Shown one piece after another: positions 43,090-56,100 of a stretch of 64,000 nt of DNA. Under the pieces are notes generated by a model, which saw only the letters and a list, made by a program, of their open reading frames with translations, was not told the origin of the DNA and made no database searches. Numbering within the stretch: the stretch's first letter is position 1; each line of letters begins with the position of its first letter. Origin of the DNA: Turnera subulata (taxonomy: Eukaryota > Streptophyta > Magnoliopsida > Malpighiales > Passifloraceae). A program made the position numbers and the translations under genes. The stretch covers positions 178,366-242,365 of the forward strand of contig JAKUCV010000342.1 in assembly GCA_028386065.3 (NCBI GenBank). The letters run 5' to 3'.

Positions 43090-44179
43090 ACCAATGATTG
43101 TACTCTTCTCATCAAAAAAAAAAACCAAAGAATTGTAATGTGTCAAACAAGACTAGTTTAAAAATACAAAAAAAAAAATAAAGACCAGTGAAAAACAATT
43201 ATAGTGAAGCACGGTAATGGTGATTACTTGCTAGTCAATCCCTCGACAGTTTTTTTTTATACAAAAGACATGACACTTTATTGATCAAGTAAAATTTAGT
43301 TTCCAAAGCATGGTTCCAAAAATTAGTGTGAATTCGATGATATAAATATAATAAGTCGTTATATGCCATTTAATGATGCCATAAAAATTTCCCTGGATAT
43401 ATATAATCGTCCGCCACTGCATATCTGTATTTTACTCCCCCTAATCTGACAATTGCAGATAGAAAATGTTCAACGATTATATTGTAAGTAAGCCACACTC
43501 ACTGGTTAAAATATATCGCTAACCTTTTTTTTACTGGAAGAACTATGGTATCACATTCACTGATTAACTTTTTTATTAAGACAATAGAAAATTATCCAAT
43601 CTTTAAAATTTAAACGAGAAAACGTTACTTTCCTCAAAAAAAAAAAACGAGAAAACGTTACAATTCATTTTATTTTTCTAATAAAAAAAGAATTAACAGG
43701 ACAGTAAGAGAGAGGAAAAAAGGATCCAAGGCGCGGGAGAACCGTCCCCATGATACTAAAACACACAAAAAGATCACAAAAAAAGCCAAAGCGCAGGCAA
43801 AAGAATATAAGAGTTGGTTCGGGGAGTAAAACAGAGAAAAACAATGGCATACAGCGACGTTACAATACCTTCCCTTCCCTCCCTCTCTCCCCCTCCCCTT
43901 CACCTCACCCCTATAAACGAAAAATGAAACCAATCCCTCCAAGTAAACCCTAATTTCCCATTTCCTCTCCATCACCCACACTCCTCACCTGCCATTTCGC
44001 ATACAAAACACACATCCCAATCCCAAAATACGTTTCGATTTATCAAACACACACTCTCTAGCGACATAACAAATTCTTTCGCATTTGAAAAATTTTATTT
44101 TGTTTACTCATAACGTTCTTCAATTCTTATCATATTTTTGTCCTTCGCTCGGTTTATACCGTTTAGATTCATACGGAAA
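43090..44179. promoter_or_regulatory. PI4K alpha upstream region and 5' UTR
   Basis: The first half is AT-rich with A-runs. From about 43860 there is a CT-rich tract (CCTTCCCTCCCTCTCTCCCC), a common feature of plant core promoters and leaders, followed by about 250 bases of probable 5' UTR before the ATG at 44180. The transcription start cannot be placed by eye. Confidence 0.45.
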
Positions 44180-47100
44180 ATGGAGGCATTGACGGAGCTG
44201 TGCGATCTGGTGGCGCAGAACCCGACGCAATTCGCGGACAAGCTCGAGTGGATGTGCAACCGCTGCCCGCAGCCGGACATTCTCCTCGGCGGATCGCCTA
44301 GGGTTTCCCGCTCGCAGCTCAATGCGGTGCTCGCCGTCTCCCGATTCCTCTCCAAATGCGCCGACCCCTCCGACCTCCGCCCCGCCTCCATCGTCCTCGC
44401 CTTCCTCCGTTCCATCCCTTCCTCGTTCCGCCAGTCCTTCTGGCCGCAGTCCCTCGGCGCCGACGCGATCGCCTCCTTCTTCGCCGATTTCCTCGGCTAC
44501 GTGTCCAAGGCAGCCGAGGCGTCCCCTGATTTCTGCGCCGAGGTCGCGGGATTCGTCGGTGACGTGGTCATGGCCGCGATCGGGGACAATGTCAGCGAGC
44601 ATTTGGCGATCTCCAGGGCGTTCTTGCTCGCTCTAGCGCAGAACTTCCCGCCAATTGAGGAAGACGACGCTGAGAAGTTGGTGTCGTGCCTTCTAGAGCA
44701 ATTCACGGCGTCCTTACCGCCTCACCCATCGCCTGGTGAGCGGACTGGTACGCATTCTGATACGTCGTCCTCTATTAGTTCTCCGATGAACAATGTAAAC
44801 CACGGCCGACAAAAGAGTGCTGAGATTTCGAGTCCGGTAAATGATGCGAGCCACATGTCAGGGTCTACTGCCACCAGTGCCGTGTCGTCCTCGACTCAAG
44901 TGGCGGTGAATGGGAGTGGAGTGACGTGGAAGAGTGGTTTTGAGTCTGGGTTGATCGGTTTTGGGTTGAGTGATGGAATAGGCGGGGGGTTGTTCAGGCA
45001 ATTGGTGGCTTCATTCGAGGAGGAGAGTGTGGAGGGAATGGAGAAGCAGGAGATTGCGTTTAAGTTGATTGCCCATGTTTTGGATCGTGTGAAGATTGAT
45101 GAGGAGCTTTTGAAGCAGGTGAGGTTAATCGCGAAGAGGCAGCTCCAATCTCTCTCTGCTTTTCTAAAGGTAATGTCAAATAATTCGAAACAGATTGTAC
45201 TTTGTGTGGATAGTTTTCCGGTGCATGTAACCGAAAGAAAAGCATTTGAACCATTGCAGAGACTTTTTAGCTTGCTCTTCAAAAACAGAAGAAAAAAACT
45301 CGGCATGATTTTCTTTTATTCGCTGGCTATGTAGTGATGAGGAATATGAAGCTATGATCGGCAGGATTTCTCATAAGAATTTTGATTTTGATAGTGCAAA
45401 TCAAACTCATTACATGAATTGATGTATTCAAGAAATTGATTGTAGTATCTTGGTATTTATCATACGTGTGGCTTATGTCAATTTTTTTTCTTATTCAGTC
45501 TTTGGCTAGTTATTTGGTCTGTATGGCCGTCAGGAGTTAGATATTTTAATGCACTAGAAACACTAAAATCAATAAAATTCGAATATTGTGGTTGATGAGG
45601 GAAAGTTGGTTATATGGCCAGATCAGGAAGCGGGATTGGAGTGAACAGGGGCAACCTTTAAAAGCAAGAGTAAATGCAAAACTATCACTTTATCAAGCTG
45701 CAGCTGTGATGCAGATTAAGAGTCTTAAATCTATAGAGGATGATGCAAAAACAGCAAAGAAGTTGGCCCTTGAGACTTCGTCATTGTTGATAGATACTGC
45801 AGAGGCGTGTTTAGTCTCTGTTTGGAGGAAGTTGAGAGTGTGTGAAGAGCTTTTCAGTTCCCTTCTTTCTGGGGTTGCCCACATTGCTGACAAGAGAAGG
45901 GGTCAGCCTATGCGTGTTTTACTCATTCGTCTTAAACCTCTTGTGCTGGCTGCATGCGCACAGGTAAGTGTCATGGGTGGGAATTGTAATTGCATTTCAG
46001 TTCAGTGCAGAACATGGTGTTTACTGTTGTTCTTCTGATTGTAACAGGCCGATACTTGGGGTGGAAGCCAGGGTCCCATGTTTGAGAGTGTTGTGAGGAC
46101 ATGTTGTCAGATAATTGAATCTGGCTGGACCAAGGATCGAGCCCCTGTGGACACATTTATCCTAGGATTAGCCACAAGTATACGTGAACGAAATGATTTT
46201 GATGAACAGGTTTGTTTTTATTATAATGCAGCTCTCGCATCTATACTTTATGTCCGGCTCACAAATTTAATTTCCGTTATTTGAGTGAGTTTTTTTCTTT
46301 AATTTCTAGGTTGACAAGGAGAAGCAGGGAGTTCCTGCTGTGCAGCTCAATATTATACGTTTGCTGGCTGATTTGAATGTTGCTGTGAACAAATCTGAAC
46401 TTGTAGATATGATTTTGCCACTTTTCATCGAAAGTTTAGAAGAGGGCGATGCTTCAACTGCTGGTTTATTGCGACTTCGAGTATGAAATCTCTGTCTTCA
46501 GAGCATGCATTTGCTGAATGAAGATTTCTTGTCCTTGTATTTGTTTCTTTATGATAATTGTTGTTTCAAAAGTTCATAGTGCCGATTGCTCCATAATTTG
46601 GGCATTATTCTTTTTTCTTTATTGCAGCTTCTTGATGCTGTATCTCGTATGGCAAGCTTAGGTTTTGAGAAGTCTTATCGTGAGACTGTTGTTCTGATGA
46701 CAAGAAGTTATTTGAGTCAACTGTCAAGTTTAGGGTCTGCAGAAAGTAATACATTGGCTCCAGAAGCCACTACAGAACGTGTTGAGGTATGTATTTCTCT
46801 TGCAAGTATGATCTGGTCTAATTACTGTATCACTGATCCAATCAAATGGTTGCTCACTGGTTCAAATTCACTCTAGACTCTTCCTGCAGGATTTCTTCTG
46901 ATTGCCAGTGGTCTTAAAAATTCAAAATTGCGAGCAGATTATCGCCATCGCTTGCTATCTTTATGCTCAGATGTTGGTTTGGCTGCTGAATCCAAAAGTG
47001 GGAGGTAGACATCTGTTCCATCATCTAGCATCTCTAATTCTTATCTTCTTAATACCACTATTTTGTGTCCTTTGCTGCATTTACCAAGACTCCCATTGTT

Positions 47101-50100
47101 TCAGGAGCGGAGCAGATTTTTTGGGTCCTCTACTTCCTGCTGTTGCTGAAATATGTTCTGATTTTGATCCAACATTAGATGTAGAGCCATCACTTTTGAA
47201 ATTGTTCCGCAACTTGTGGTTCTATGTTGCTCTTTTTGGCTTGGCACCTCCTATACAGAAAGGCCAACTACCAGCAAAGTCAGTCTCTACCTCACTAACC
47301 AGTGCGGGAAGTACAATTGCTCTTCAAGCAGTGGGTGGACCATACATGTTCAATGAGCTGTGGGCTTCTGCTGTTGAGCGCATTTCTCAAGGCACTCCTC
47401 CCCTTGTAAGTTAGTGGTGAATTTCTTGCATTCTGTTCTATTGGTTTATCCTTAAATTTTTGGTTTCTTTTATATTTCTTAAATATTTCCTGAATTCCAT
47501 AGTCAATAGTTTGTTACTAATGCTGTATATGACAGCTAGGCAAATGGCTTGCCATATGCAATACTGATGCTATGATTCAAATCTCGTCTCAGAGATTTAA
47601 GTAGTTAGAAAATGCTTTCTTTCTTATGCTGTTTAGTTGATATCGTCAATTAGATTGTGCTTAGATTTTCTAAAACTTGATAGAGTCACTACAGATGGTT
47701 ACCAGGTGAAACTGTGAAAGTTCTTGGACCGATTAACTAATTCTGTCTATTTTTTACTGGATTCTTTCAAACACAAAATAAAAGCAGTAAGAGGCTATGG
47801 ATTCGGAGTTGGACATGCTTTTTGTGGAGAAATATGGTATTTATGAGGAGGTCGAAAGGCTGGCCTTGTAAACAAGCCTCAGGGCTGGAGCTGAAAGAGA
47901 GAAGCTAGACTAGCAACCAAAAAGGAAATGGCAGCCCCAAAACCAACCAAACCTGTCGAAAGAAATTGCTTCCACTATGCATTCTTTTGTTGAACCTTTT
48001 CAAGAATACCTAGATTTGGCATCTTTGAGTCAAGGGTTTTGAGCATGACAATTTTATGGGGTTTTCAGTTCTGATAGTCTTTAGAAAATAAATGTGATGT
48101 CATCCATTATGATTATCAACATGAGATCTTTGTTTCCCACTCTAACTCCTTGCTTCTAGTCTTGGTGAATGATACTGGGGTTTGTACTTAAGTGGCTATG
48201 AGGCATCCCAAATAAGCTTTTTTTATCAGGTTTGCTATTGGCAGAAACAGAGGCCAAATGACGAACAGGGTCTCTCTTCCTAAGGATCCAACATGCAGGT
48301 TTTTTTGGCTCCTCAATCCTGCCATATAAGTTTAAGAAATTGGGTTCCAAATGGTGAATCTCATGTTGGAACTAAGACACCTTTAGATTAATTTGGAATC
48401 TGTTAAGACTTTGGAGATGTAGGCAGCAGATCGTCATTTGGTCGCATTCTAAATTCTTAGAACTTGGGATCAGGTTTGCTGCTACCAGGAAGAACTTTTG
48501 AGGAAGTAAACAGCCTTTTTATTATAATGGAAAACGTCTGTTTTTGGAGATATAGTGTACTTCAAAATATTGTGCCAGTATCACTCCAGTATTATTTCAT
48601 AGCAGGATTTGTTTACATTAATATTTTTGTATGACAATGAGGTGCTCAAGGTTGTTAGCTCGGTGAAATGGCTCGAAGATGAATTAGAACTCAACGCTCT
48701 TCACAATCCTGGCAGTCGTCAAGGTAGTGGTAATGAGAAAGCAGCTGCAACCCAAAGAGCTGCTCTTTCAGCTGCTTTAGGAGGTCGGGTTGATGTTGCA
48801 GCCATGAGCATGATATCAGGTTAAACAACTAAAACTTGGCGGTGATGATTAAATGTTCATTTTGTCTGTTCATAACTGTTTCCAAGTTGACGTTTTTGCT
48901 TTGAGCAGCTGTATAACAGTATTGTTTCAATTTTGTGTATTGAGATTATCCTTGTTAATGCTCTTGAAATTAGAATTTATTTCTCTGGTATATTGATCTG
49001 AAGCATCGACTCTTGTGTTATCATATTTGCTTTGAACAGGTGTTAAGGCGACCTATCTTCTTGCTGTAGCTTTTTTGGAGATAATACGATTTAGTAGCAA
49101 CGGTGGCATCCTTAATGGCGGTGGTGATTTGACTGCTTTGAAAAGTGCCTTCAGCTGTGTATTTGAGTACTTGAAAACTCCAAATCTTATTCCAGCTGTC
49201 TTCCAATGTTTGTCTGCAATCGTCCACCGGGCTTTTGAGGCAGCAGTACAGTGGCTGGTATATTTTGGTCTTATATGATGCCTTCCATATATATATATAT
49301 ATGTATACATGTAAATATATATTTATTGTTACCCTTCTGGTTGTGGCCCCTGACCTGGTTTACTTTCAGAAATTTTAGTTTCCTCATGTTTTTCCCTTCC
49401 ATGAACTTTCAAGGAACAATGCATTAAAATATTTATCTGTGTGCTTGAATAGAAGGCTTTGCCTACTCAAGCCATTACTTGGCGTACTGTTAAAGTGCCT
49501 GTTGGTTGTCTAATGTGTTATGGGTGAAGCCTTGCATATGAAGCTGTAACTCTATGTTTATTATGCCATCTTGTATCTCTGTATATAGTCATGACACTCT
49601 CTGATTGCTAAGTGTGCTTGTCCCAGAAATACCTTTATATGGTGAGTAAGGACCATTGCTTGTGTCAGTGCTAGTTGCACTGAGAATTGCCACTTAAAGA
49701 AAAGGGGGATGATTATCTCCATGTTCTGCATTCTGAACTATACTACTGGAGAGGCTTAACCAATAATACTTATTTCCTCATTGTGTATTATTTTCGTTGC
49801 TAATAATATGATAGACAATTTTGGTGGAAATGTAATTGGAGCTTATAGCATCTTGAAAAATGATCTGTTGTATAACTGATACTTGGTTGTTCTCTTGTTG
49901 CTGTGTTAATATGATCAATACTTTGCTCCTGGTTCAGGATGATAGAATTACTGACACTGGAAATGCAGCGGATGTTAGAGAATCAACTCTTAATTCCCAT
50001 GTCTGTTTCCTTATCAAAGGCATGTCCCAGAGGGAGGAACACGTCCGTGATATTTCCGTGAACTTGTTGACTCAGCTTCGAGATAAATTTCCACAGGTAA

Positions 50101-53100
50101 AGTTGTCTGATACCCCAGGTGACTTCATTTTTTTGTCTGTCTTTTTTCCCATTTTCTGTTATTTATAATTTGCCAAGTTAGGTTAGAAACAAATGGAACT
50201 ATATCTATGCAGGTGCTATGGAGTTCATCGTGTTTAGATTCCATGCTGTTCTCAGTTCATAATGAATCAACTTCTGTGGTTAATGACCCTACTTGGGTAG
50301 CAGCTGTCCGTTCGTTGTATCAAAAAGTTGTCAGGGAATGGATCAGCATATCACTCTCTTATGCCCCTTGCACCAGCCAGGGTCTGCTTCAGGTTGTATT
50401 CATGCTCCAGTAATGTTTCTGAGATTAAGTTGACTTGAAATCCTGCAATTGCAGTCCTGCTTGGATAGGAACGAATATTTTCTTCAATGCATAGTGAATT
50501 GGACAAGTTCTCTTGGATAATATTCATGGCATGCATTTCCTTTTAAGCAACAATATACAGTCAAAGGAGATACAGTTGATAATGGATTTTCTTTTCAGTG
50601 TCTAAGGAATTGTTTACTCTCAGATTATAAAGTAGTGATTGTGACTTGTATTTTGCTATTATTGTTTGTTTTATATTGGTTCTAATGGTTGACCCCTGAA
50701 AAACTTATATATAAGATTTATACTTTTTTCCTCTTGCCAGTTATGTAATATGCTTTATCACTTGGCTCACGAGTTTGGTCCTTTCTATTCTTGGTGGCGT
50801 GTGTTGACCAAGTTGTTTGATAGATCCAGACTCATAAACAGATATTACTATGTTTGAAGAATTTTTTATAGCTTTTGCTGTTTATTTTAAACTCTTATAT
50901 AGAAGCTTTAGCACTCTATTGAGTTGTTTATTGTTGTAATGGATGATGTCCTTATTTTATATGAATAGTCCATTACAAACCTTTACTTTCTTTTGTCCCA
51001 TACTAATCATTGTTTTTCTGTGTGTGCGTCATATGCTTCAGGACAAACTTTGTAAAGCAAACACTTGGCAGAGAGCACAACATACAACTGATGTTGTTTC
51101 TCTTTTAAGTGAGATACGGATTGGAACTGGTAAAAATGATTGGTCAGGCATACGAACGGCGAATATTCCTGCAGTCATTACTGCAGCAGCAGCTGCATCT
51201 GGAGCAGACTTGAAATTAACAGAAGCCTTTAATTTGGAGGTGCTCAGTACTGGTATAGTTAGTGCAACAGTAAAGTGCAACCATGCTGGAGAAATTGCTG
51301 GCATGAGGAGGTTGTATAACAGCATTGGTGGCTTTCAGCCTGGTGGCAATGCACCAACAGGAATTGGTGGTGGTCTTCAAAGATTGATCTCTGGAGCATT
51401 TTCTCAGCCAACGCCAGCTGAGGACGACTCTTTTAACGCAATGCTACTAAGTAGGTTTGTGCAGAATCTTCAACAATTTGTTGGCGTTGCAGAAAAAGGT
51501 GGTGAGGTGGACAAGTCTTTGTTCCGTGAGACTTGTTCCCAAGCAACTGCACTACTGCTCTCGAATCTGGTGAAAATATGCCCCTGTTCTCTATTTTCTT
51601 GCTAGTACAAGATTTTGGGTGCTTACTTGTTCTGTTGTTGTGTTTGTTTAATGCCAGGCCTCTAATTCGAAAGCAAACATAGAGGGCTTTGCGCAACTTC
51701 TACGTCTTCTTTGTTGGTGTCCAGCATATATTTCTACACAAGATGCAATGGAAACTGGTGTTTTCATTTGGACTTGGCTGGTTTCTGCAGCACCCCAATT
51801 GGGTTCCCTAGTTCTTGCTGAACTTGTAGATGCATGGTTATGGACAATTGATACAAAGCGTGGACTCTTTGCCTCTGACGTTAAGTATTCTGGACCTGCT
51901 GCGAAGTTACGGCCTCATCTTGTTGCTGGGGAACCAGAGCCACAACCAGAAGTTGACCCTGTTGAACAAATTATGGCACATAGAATATGGCTGGGATTTT
52001 TCATTGATCGGTTTGAGGTCAGAAATTCTCTCTTGAAATGGGCTTTGTCATAGTCTATTTTTTGCCCCGTGTTTTTAGCTTTCTGTAGCTTGCCTTTGAT
52101 GTAGGAAATGCATCTTCTGCCCGCATTTTACACTCACATGCTTATGTTTGTCATGATTGCTACTGGGAAGGTTTCGTGACTTATGTCTTTTCTACATAGA
52201 TAATGCCCATTAATAAAATTTGACTAGTTTATTGTGTGGTTGTCTATATTCTTGACATGATCTTTCCCTCATTGTAGTAGTGCTTTCATCAAGTCTGCCA
52301 GGTTTTTTCATCCTTTTCTTTTTTCAATTGATTGTCTTCAGTGATGCCATGTCCGCTCAATTTAATGTGGTCAGTCTTGAACATGTTGTGGCCCGAAAGA
52401 TGAGTTGTGTTTTCTTTTCTTAGGTTTGAGATTTCTTCATGCTATTGCAATGTTAGTTTCAATTTTCTGTTCGAACCAACTTCATTTGGTTATCTCATTT
52501 GTTGCTCCTAGTACATAAATCCATGGGGCGTCCATACTGGATGGTCAATCTGTCTTAATCAATTGTCTCTACTGGGATTAATTCATATCGGTTCACATAA
52601 TTTATTTTTTTGACTAAGATTGAAGGCTTTTTCCTCATTGTTGGCAGTGGAAGGTCTATTCTCTGATTAATTTTTACTTATGCCATACATTAATGAACTT
52701 CTTGAAACTGACTATTGAGGTAGAATATTTGTGAAGCTATGCACTGCATTTATGATACAAGCGTTGTAATTTTGTATTGTGAACCTATGAAACAAATATT
52801 CTCCAGTTACATGAAGTTCTCTTTTACTTTTTGTGCTTGGCCAAAGTGGCTGTAACTGTTTCTAGTAAACTGGCAGCAAGAAGGATCACCTACATGATGA
52901 GAGAAAAAATTATACAGGCATTCTCTTTTGTTAGTTTTGCTTCTATGCCTATATGCCAGAAGAATCAGAGTATAATGTTGTCATTTCTAGCCTTGCAAGC
53001 TGGTAGTTTTCCTTTTGTCCCAATTGAGAAAAAGCTCTTAGAGGATCTCAAAATATCCTGTTTGTAATGTTGAAGTTTTTATTGGAACATGGAGAATCTT

Positions 53101-56100
53101 TTGAACTGGATGACCATTGTGACTGATGGCTACCTTCTTATATGTTCTGGCTTCATTTTCAGTTTAGTGAGAGGTGCATTGTGATCATATGTATGTCAAA
53201 TGTTTGATCCTGATTTAAGACTGCCTTGTGCAAGATTTTATTCTTGAGTGAGATGTATTTTTAAGGTGCTGTAAGATTAGAAATCTAAATTAGGAAGTCC
53301 AGAATGGGCCACTTTTTCAAGATTTTAAGCTACAGTGCCTGACTTGTTGGGGAACCTTTATTAAAGCTTTGGTGGAGACCAACATTTTGCTGCCCTGAGA
53401 TTTAATATGCACCAATTAATGTGCCTCCGTTGTGCTTAATATTTTCTGTTCACATTGTGGTTGCATGTACATTTGTTTTAGATTGCAATGCGTTTGTACT
53501 TACACAAACACCTAGGAATTGTTGTACTTGCATCCTTGTGTCTGTGATTGATGCTGGAATACATGTCAGTTTCTGACTCTGCTTGGTAAGTTGTGGCTTT
53601 TATCGCACAGGTAGTTCGGCATAATAGTGTTGAGCAACTCTTGCTCCTTGGCCGGCTTTTACAAGGAACCACAAAATCACCGTGGAACTTTTCTCGCCAT
53701 CCTGCAGCGACCGGTACCTTTTTTACTGTCATGCTCCTTGGCTTGAAGTTTTGCGCGTGTCACTACCAGGGAAATCTACGGAATTTCAAAGCGGGACTTC
53801 AACTTCTGCAAGACCGGATTTATAGGTGAGATATGGTTGTATAAAATCTCCTTTTTGGTTCTTTTGCTGCTTTTTATGTCATTCACTAACAAACTTGAGC
53901 GTGTGACTGCTTTGCTTGTTCTTTGGTACATTGTTGCTCTTTAGTTTTCCTTGGTTTGCAAATGTTAATGGATCAGTCTAGTTTGTTTTACAAAGCCACA
54001 GTTCCTTTATACTAGTGGATGGCAAAGATCACTCTCTGGAAAACTGAATATCTTTCTTGTGTTTATACTCAATCTTGAAAGTTGGAATATTTTGGCCTTA
54101 AATATTTTGAGAAAATGCATAGCATTAATGAAGTTTATAAAATTGTATTACATTTGAGAAGTGAGAGTTGTCTCTATGCATGTTTCAGGGCCTCTTTAGG
54201 CTGGTTTGCTTCTGAGCCTGAATGGCATGATGTCAACTATCTGAATTTCGCGCAGAGCGAGGCTCAATCTGTCTCTGTCTTCTTGCACTATCTGTCTAAT
54301 GACCGTTTTGATGCTTCACAATCTGATTCAAAAGGAGGTCCCCCTGAGAATGGGAGTTCTTTGGTAAGATAACTACATATCTACACCGTCTTGTAACCTT
54401 GTTTACCTTACACACTTTTCATAATCTGTCGTACAGCTGTGGCCCTGCTGATCACAGGGTCATGATTGTATTTCAGATTTTCTCTTTGTCCTTTCTTAAA
54501 CAATTTAATCCTCAGAAGTCTTGCAAAGGTCATGAAGTATTTGATTAAGAGAGACTACAAGTGTGACACTTTTCGTGGAACATCCTAAAGAGGGAGTGCG
54601 GAAAGAACAAATTTTTCTTTGTATTACTTATCAGTTTGCAATTATGTAGTAATTGCAGATTACTCATATCAACTGACAAAAGTAAGCAACTGCAGAGTGA
54701 TCAATGTCATCCTGTATGGGGCCAGATGGACAACTATGTTGTGGGAAAAGAAAAACGGAAGCAGCTGCTTTTGATGCTATGCCAGCATGAGACTGACAGG
54801 CTTGAAGTTTGGGCACAACCCACTAACTCGAAGTAAACTTTGCCCTAGATACATTCATTTACTTCCGTTTGAATATTTGTTCTAAAGTTGATTTGATGAG
54901 TGTATTTGCTATTGCTAGATTGTACACTTTTCTTTTGAAGACCTGCAATCACTGATTGACGTTTCATATGTTATAGGGATATTCCCCTCCGACCTAAAAT
55001 CAGCTCAGAGAAATGGATTGAATATGCTAGGACTGCCTTTTCAGTGGATCCTCGTATTGCCTTATCCTTAGCTGCTAGGTTTCCAACAAACTCATCTTTG
55101 AAGGCTGAAGTAACTCATCTTGTTCAGGTATCTTTACCCCTCTTTTCCTGGTTGGAGTATATAATCAGATAAAAATAGATAATACCAGGGTTGCACTTAC
55201 TTGTTATGTGGTCATAAGGTAGCTTGATTTAGGAATTGTTAATGTCCCTTGACTATGCCTTCTTTTCTTCTAGTTATTCAACTTAAAGCATGCCACTTAT
55301 CTTTTTTCATCCTGTTCTTATTTCCCTTGCAGTCACATATTTTGGACATTCGGTGCATTCCTGAAGCATTGCCATATTTTGTCACCCCCAAGGCTGTTGA
55401 TGAAGATTCAGTGCTTTTGCAACAATTGCCGCACTGGGCTGCTTGCTCAATTACACAAGCTCTTGAGTTCCTCACCCCAGCTTATAAGGGCCATCCACGT
55501 GTCATGGCATATGTTCTAAGGGTTTTGGAGTCCTATCCTCCTGAGCGAGTGACTTTCTTTATGCCTCAGCTGGTGCAGTCTTTGAGATATGATGAAGGGG
55601 TAGGTTATCTGTTGAATCTGTTGTTTAAAAAGTTTATGCTTAAGTTTCAGTGCCATCTTAACTGGGTGGTGAGATCCGAATAGTTTTTGAGCAACTCAGA
55701 CCTGACCTTGCTTTATGCATCGTCAACTGAAAATACTGCCCACCTCGCATGAATGTGTTAATTGTGATAGTGAACCAAAGTTTTTGGTCAAAGTGATATA
55801 TTATTTTCTGTGACATGTGTTTCTTTCTTTCTGCAAATTTTCTTTTTTTTTGACAATAAGGTAAGCATGAGATGCTCATTCTCATATGAATTTATATTGA
55901 TACTGGGTTAATTTTGGAAGATCAGTTGATACTTTTGGGGTTAGGTTTGTCTTATTACACTGCAGCTTCATACCACTATGGAAGTACAAGTGTCCTCTGA
56001 TTTTCTGAATTTAAGCTGCAATGATTTTGCAGATGTTGGTAGAAGGATACTTGCTCAGAGCAGCCCAGAGAAGTGACATTTTTGCCCATATTTTGATATG

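Noticed and set aside
44104..44602. Minus-strand ORFs opposite PI4K exon 1
   Set aside because: Shadows of the GC-rich first coding exon.
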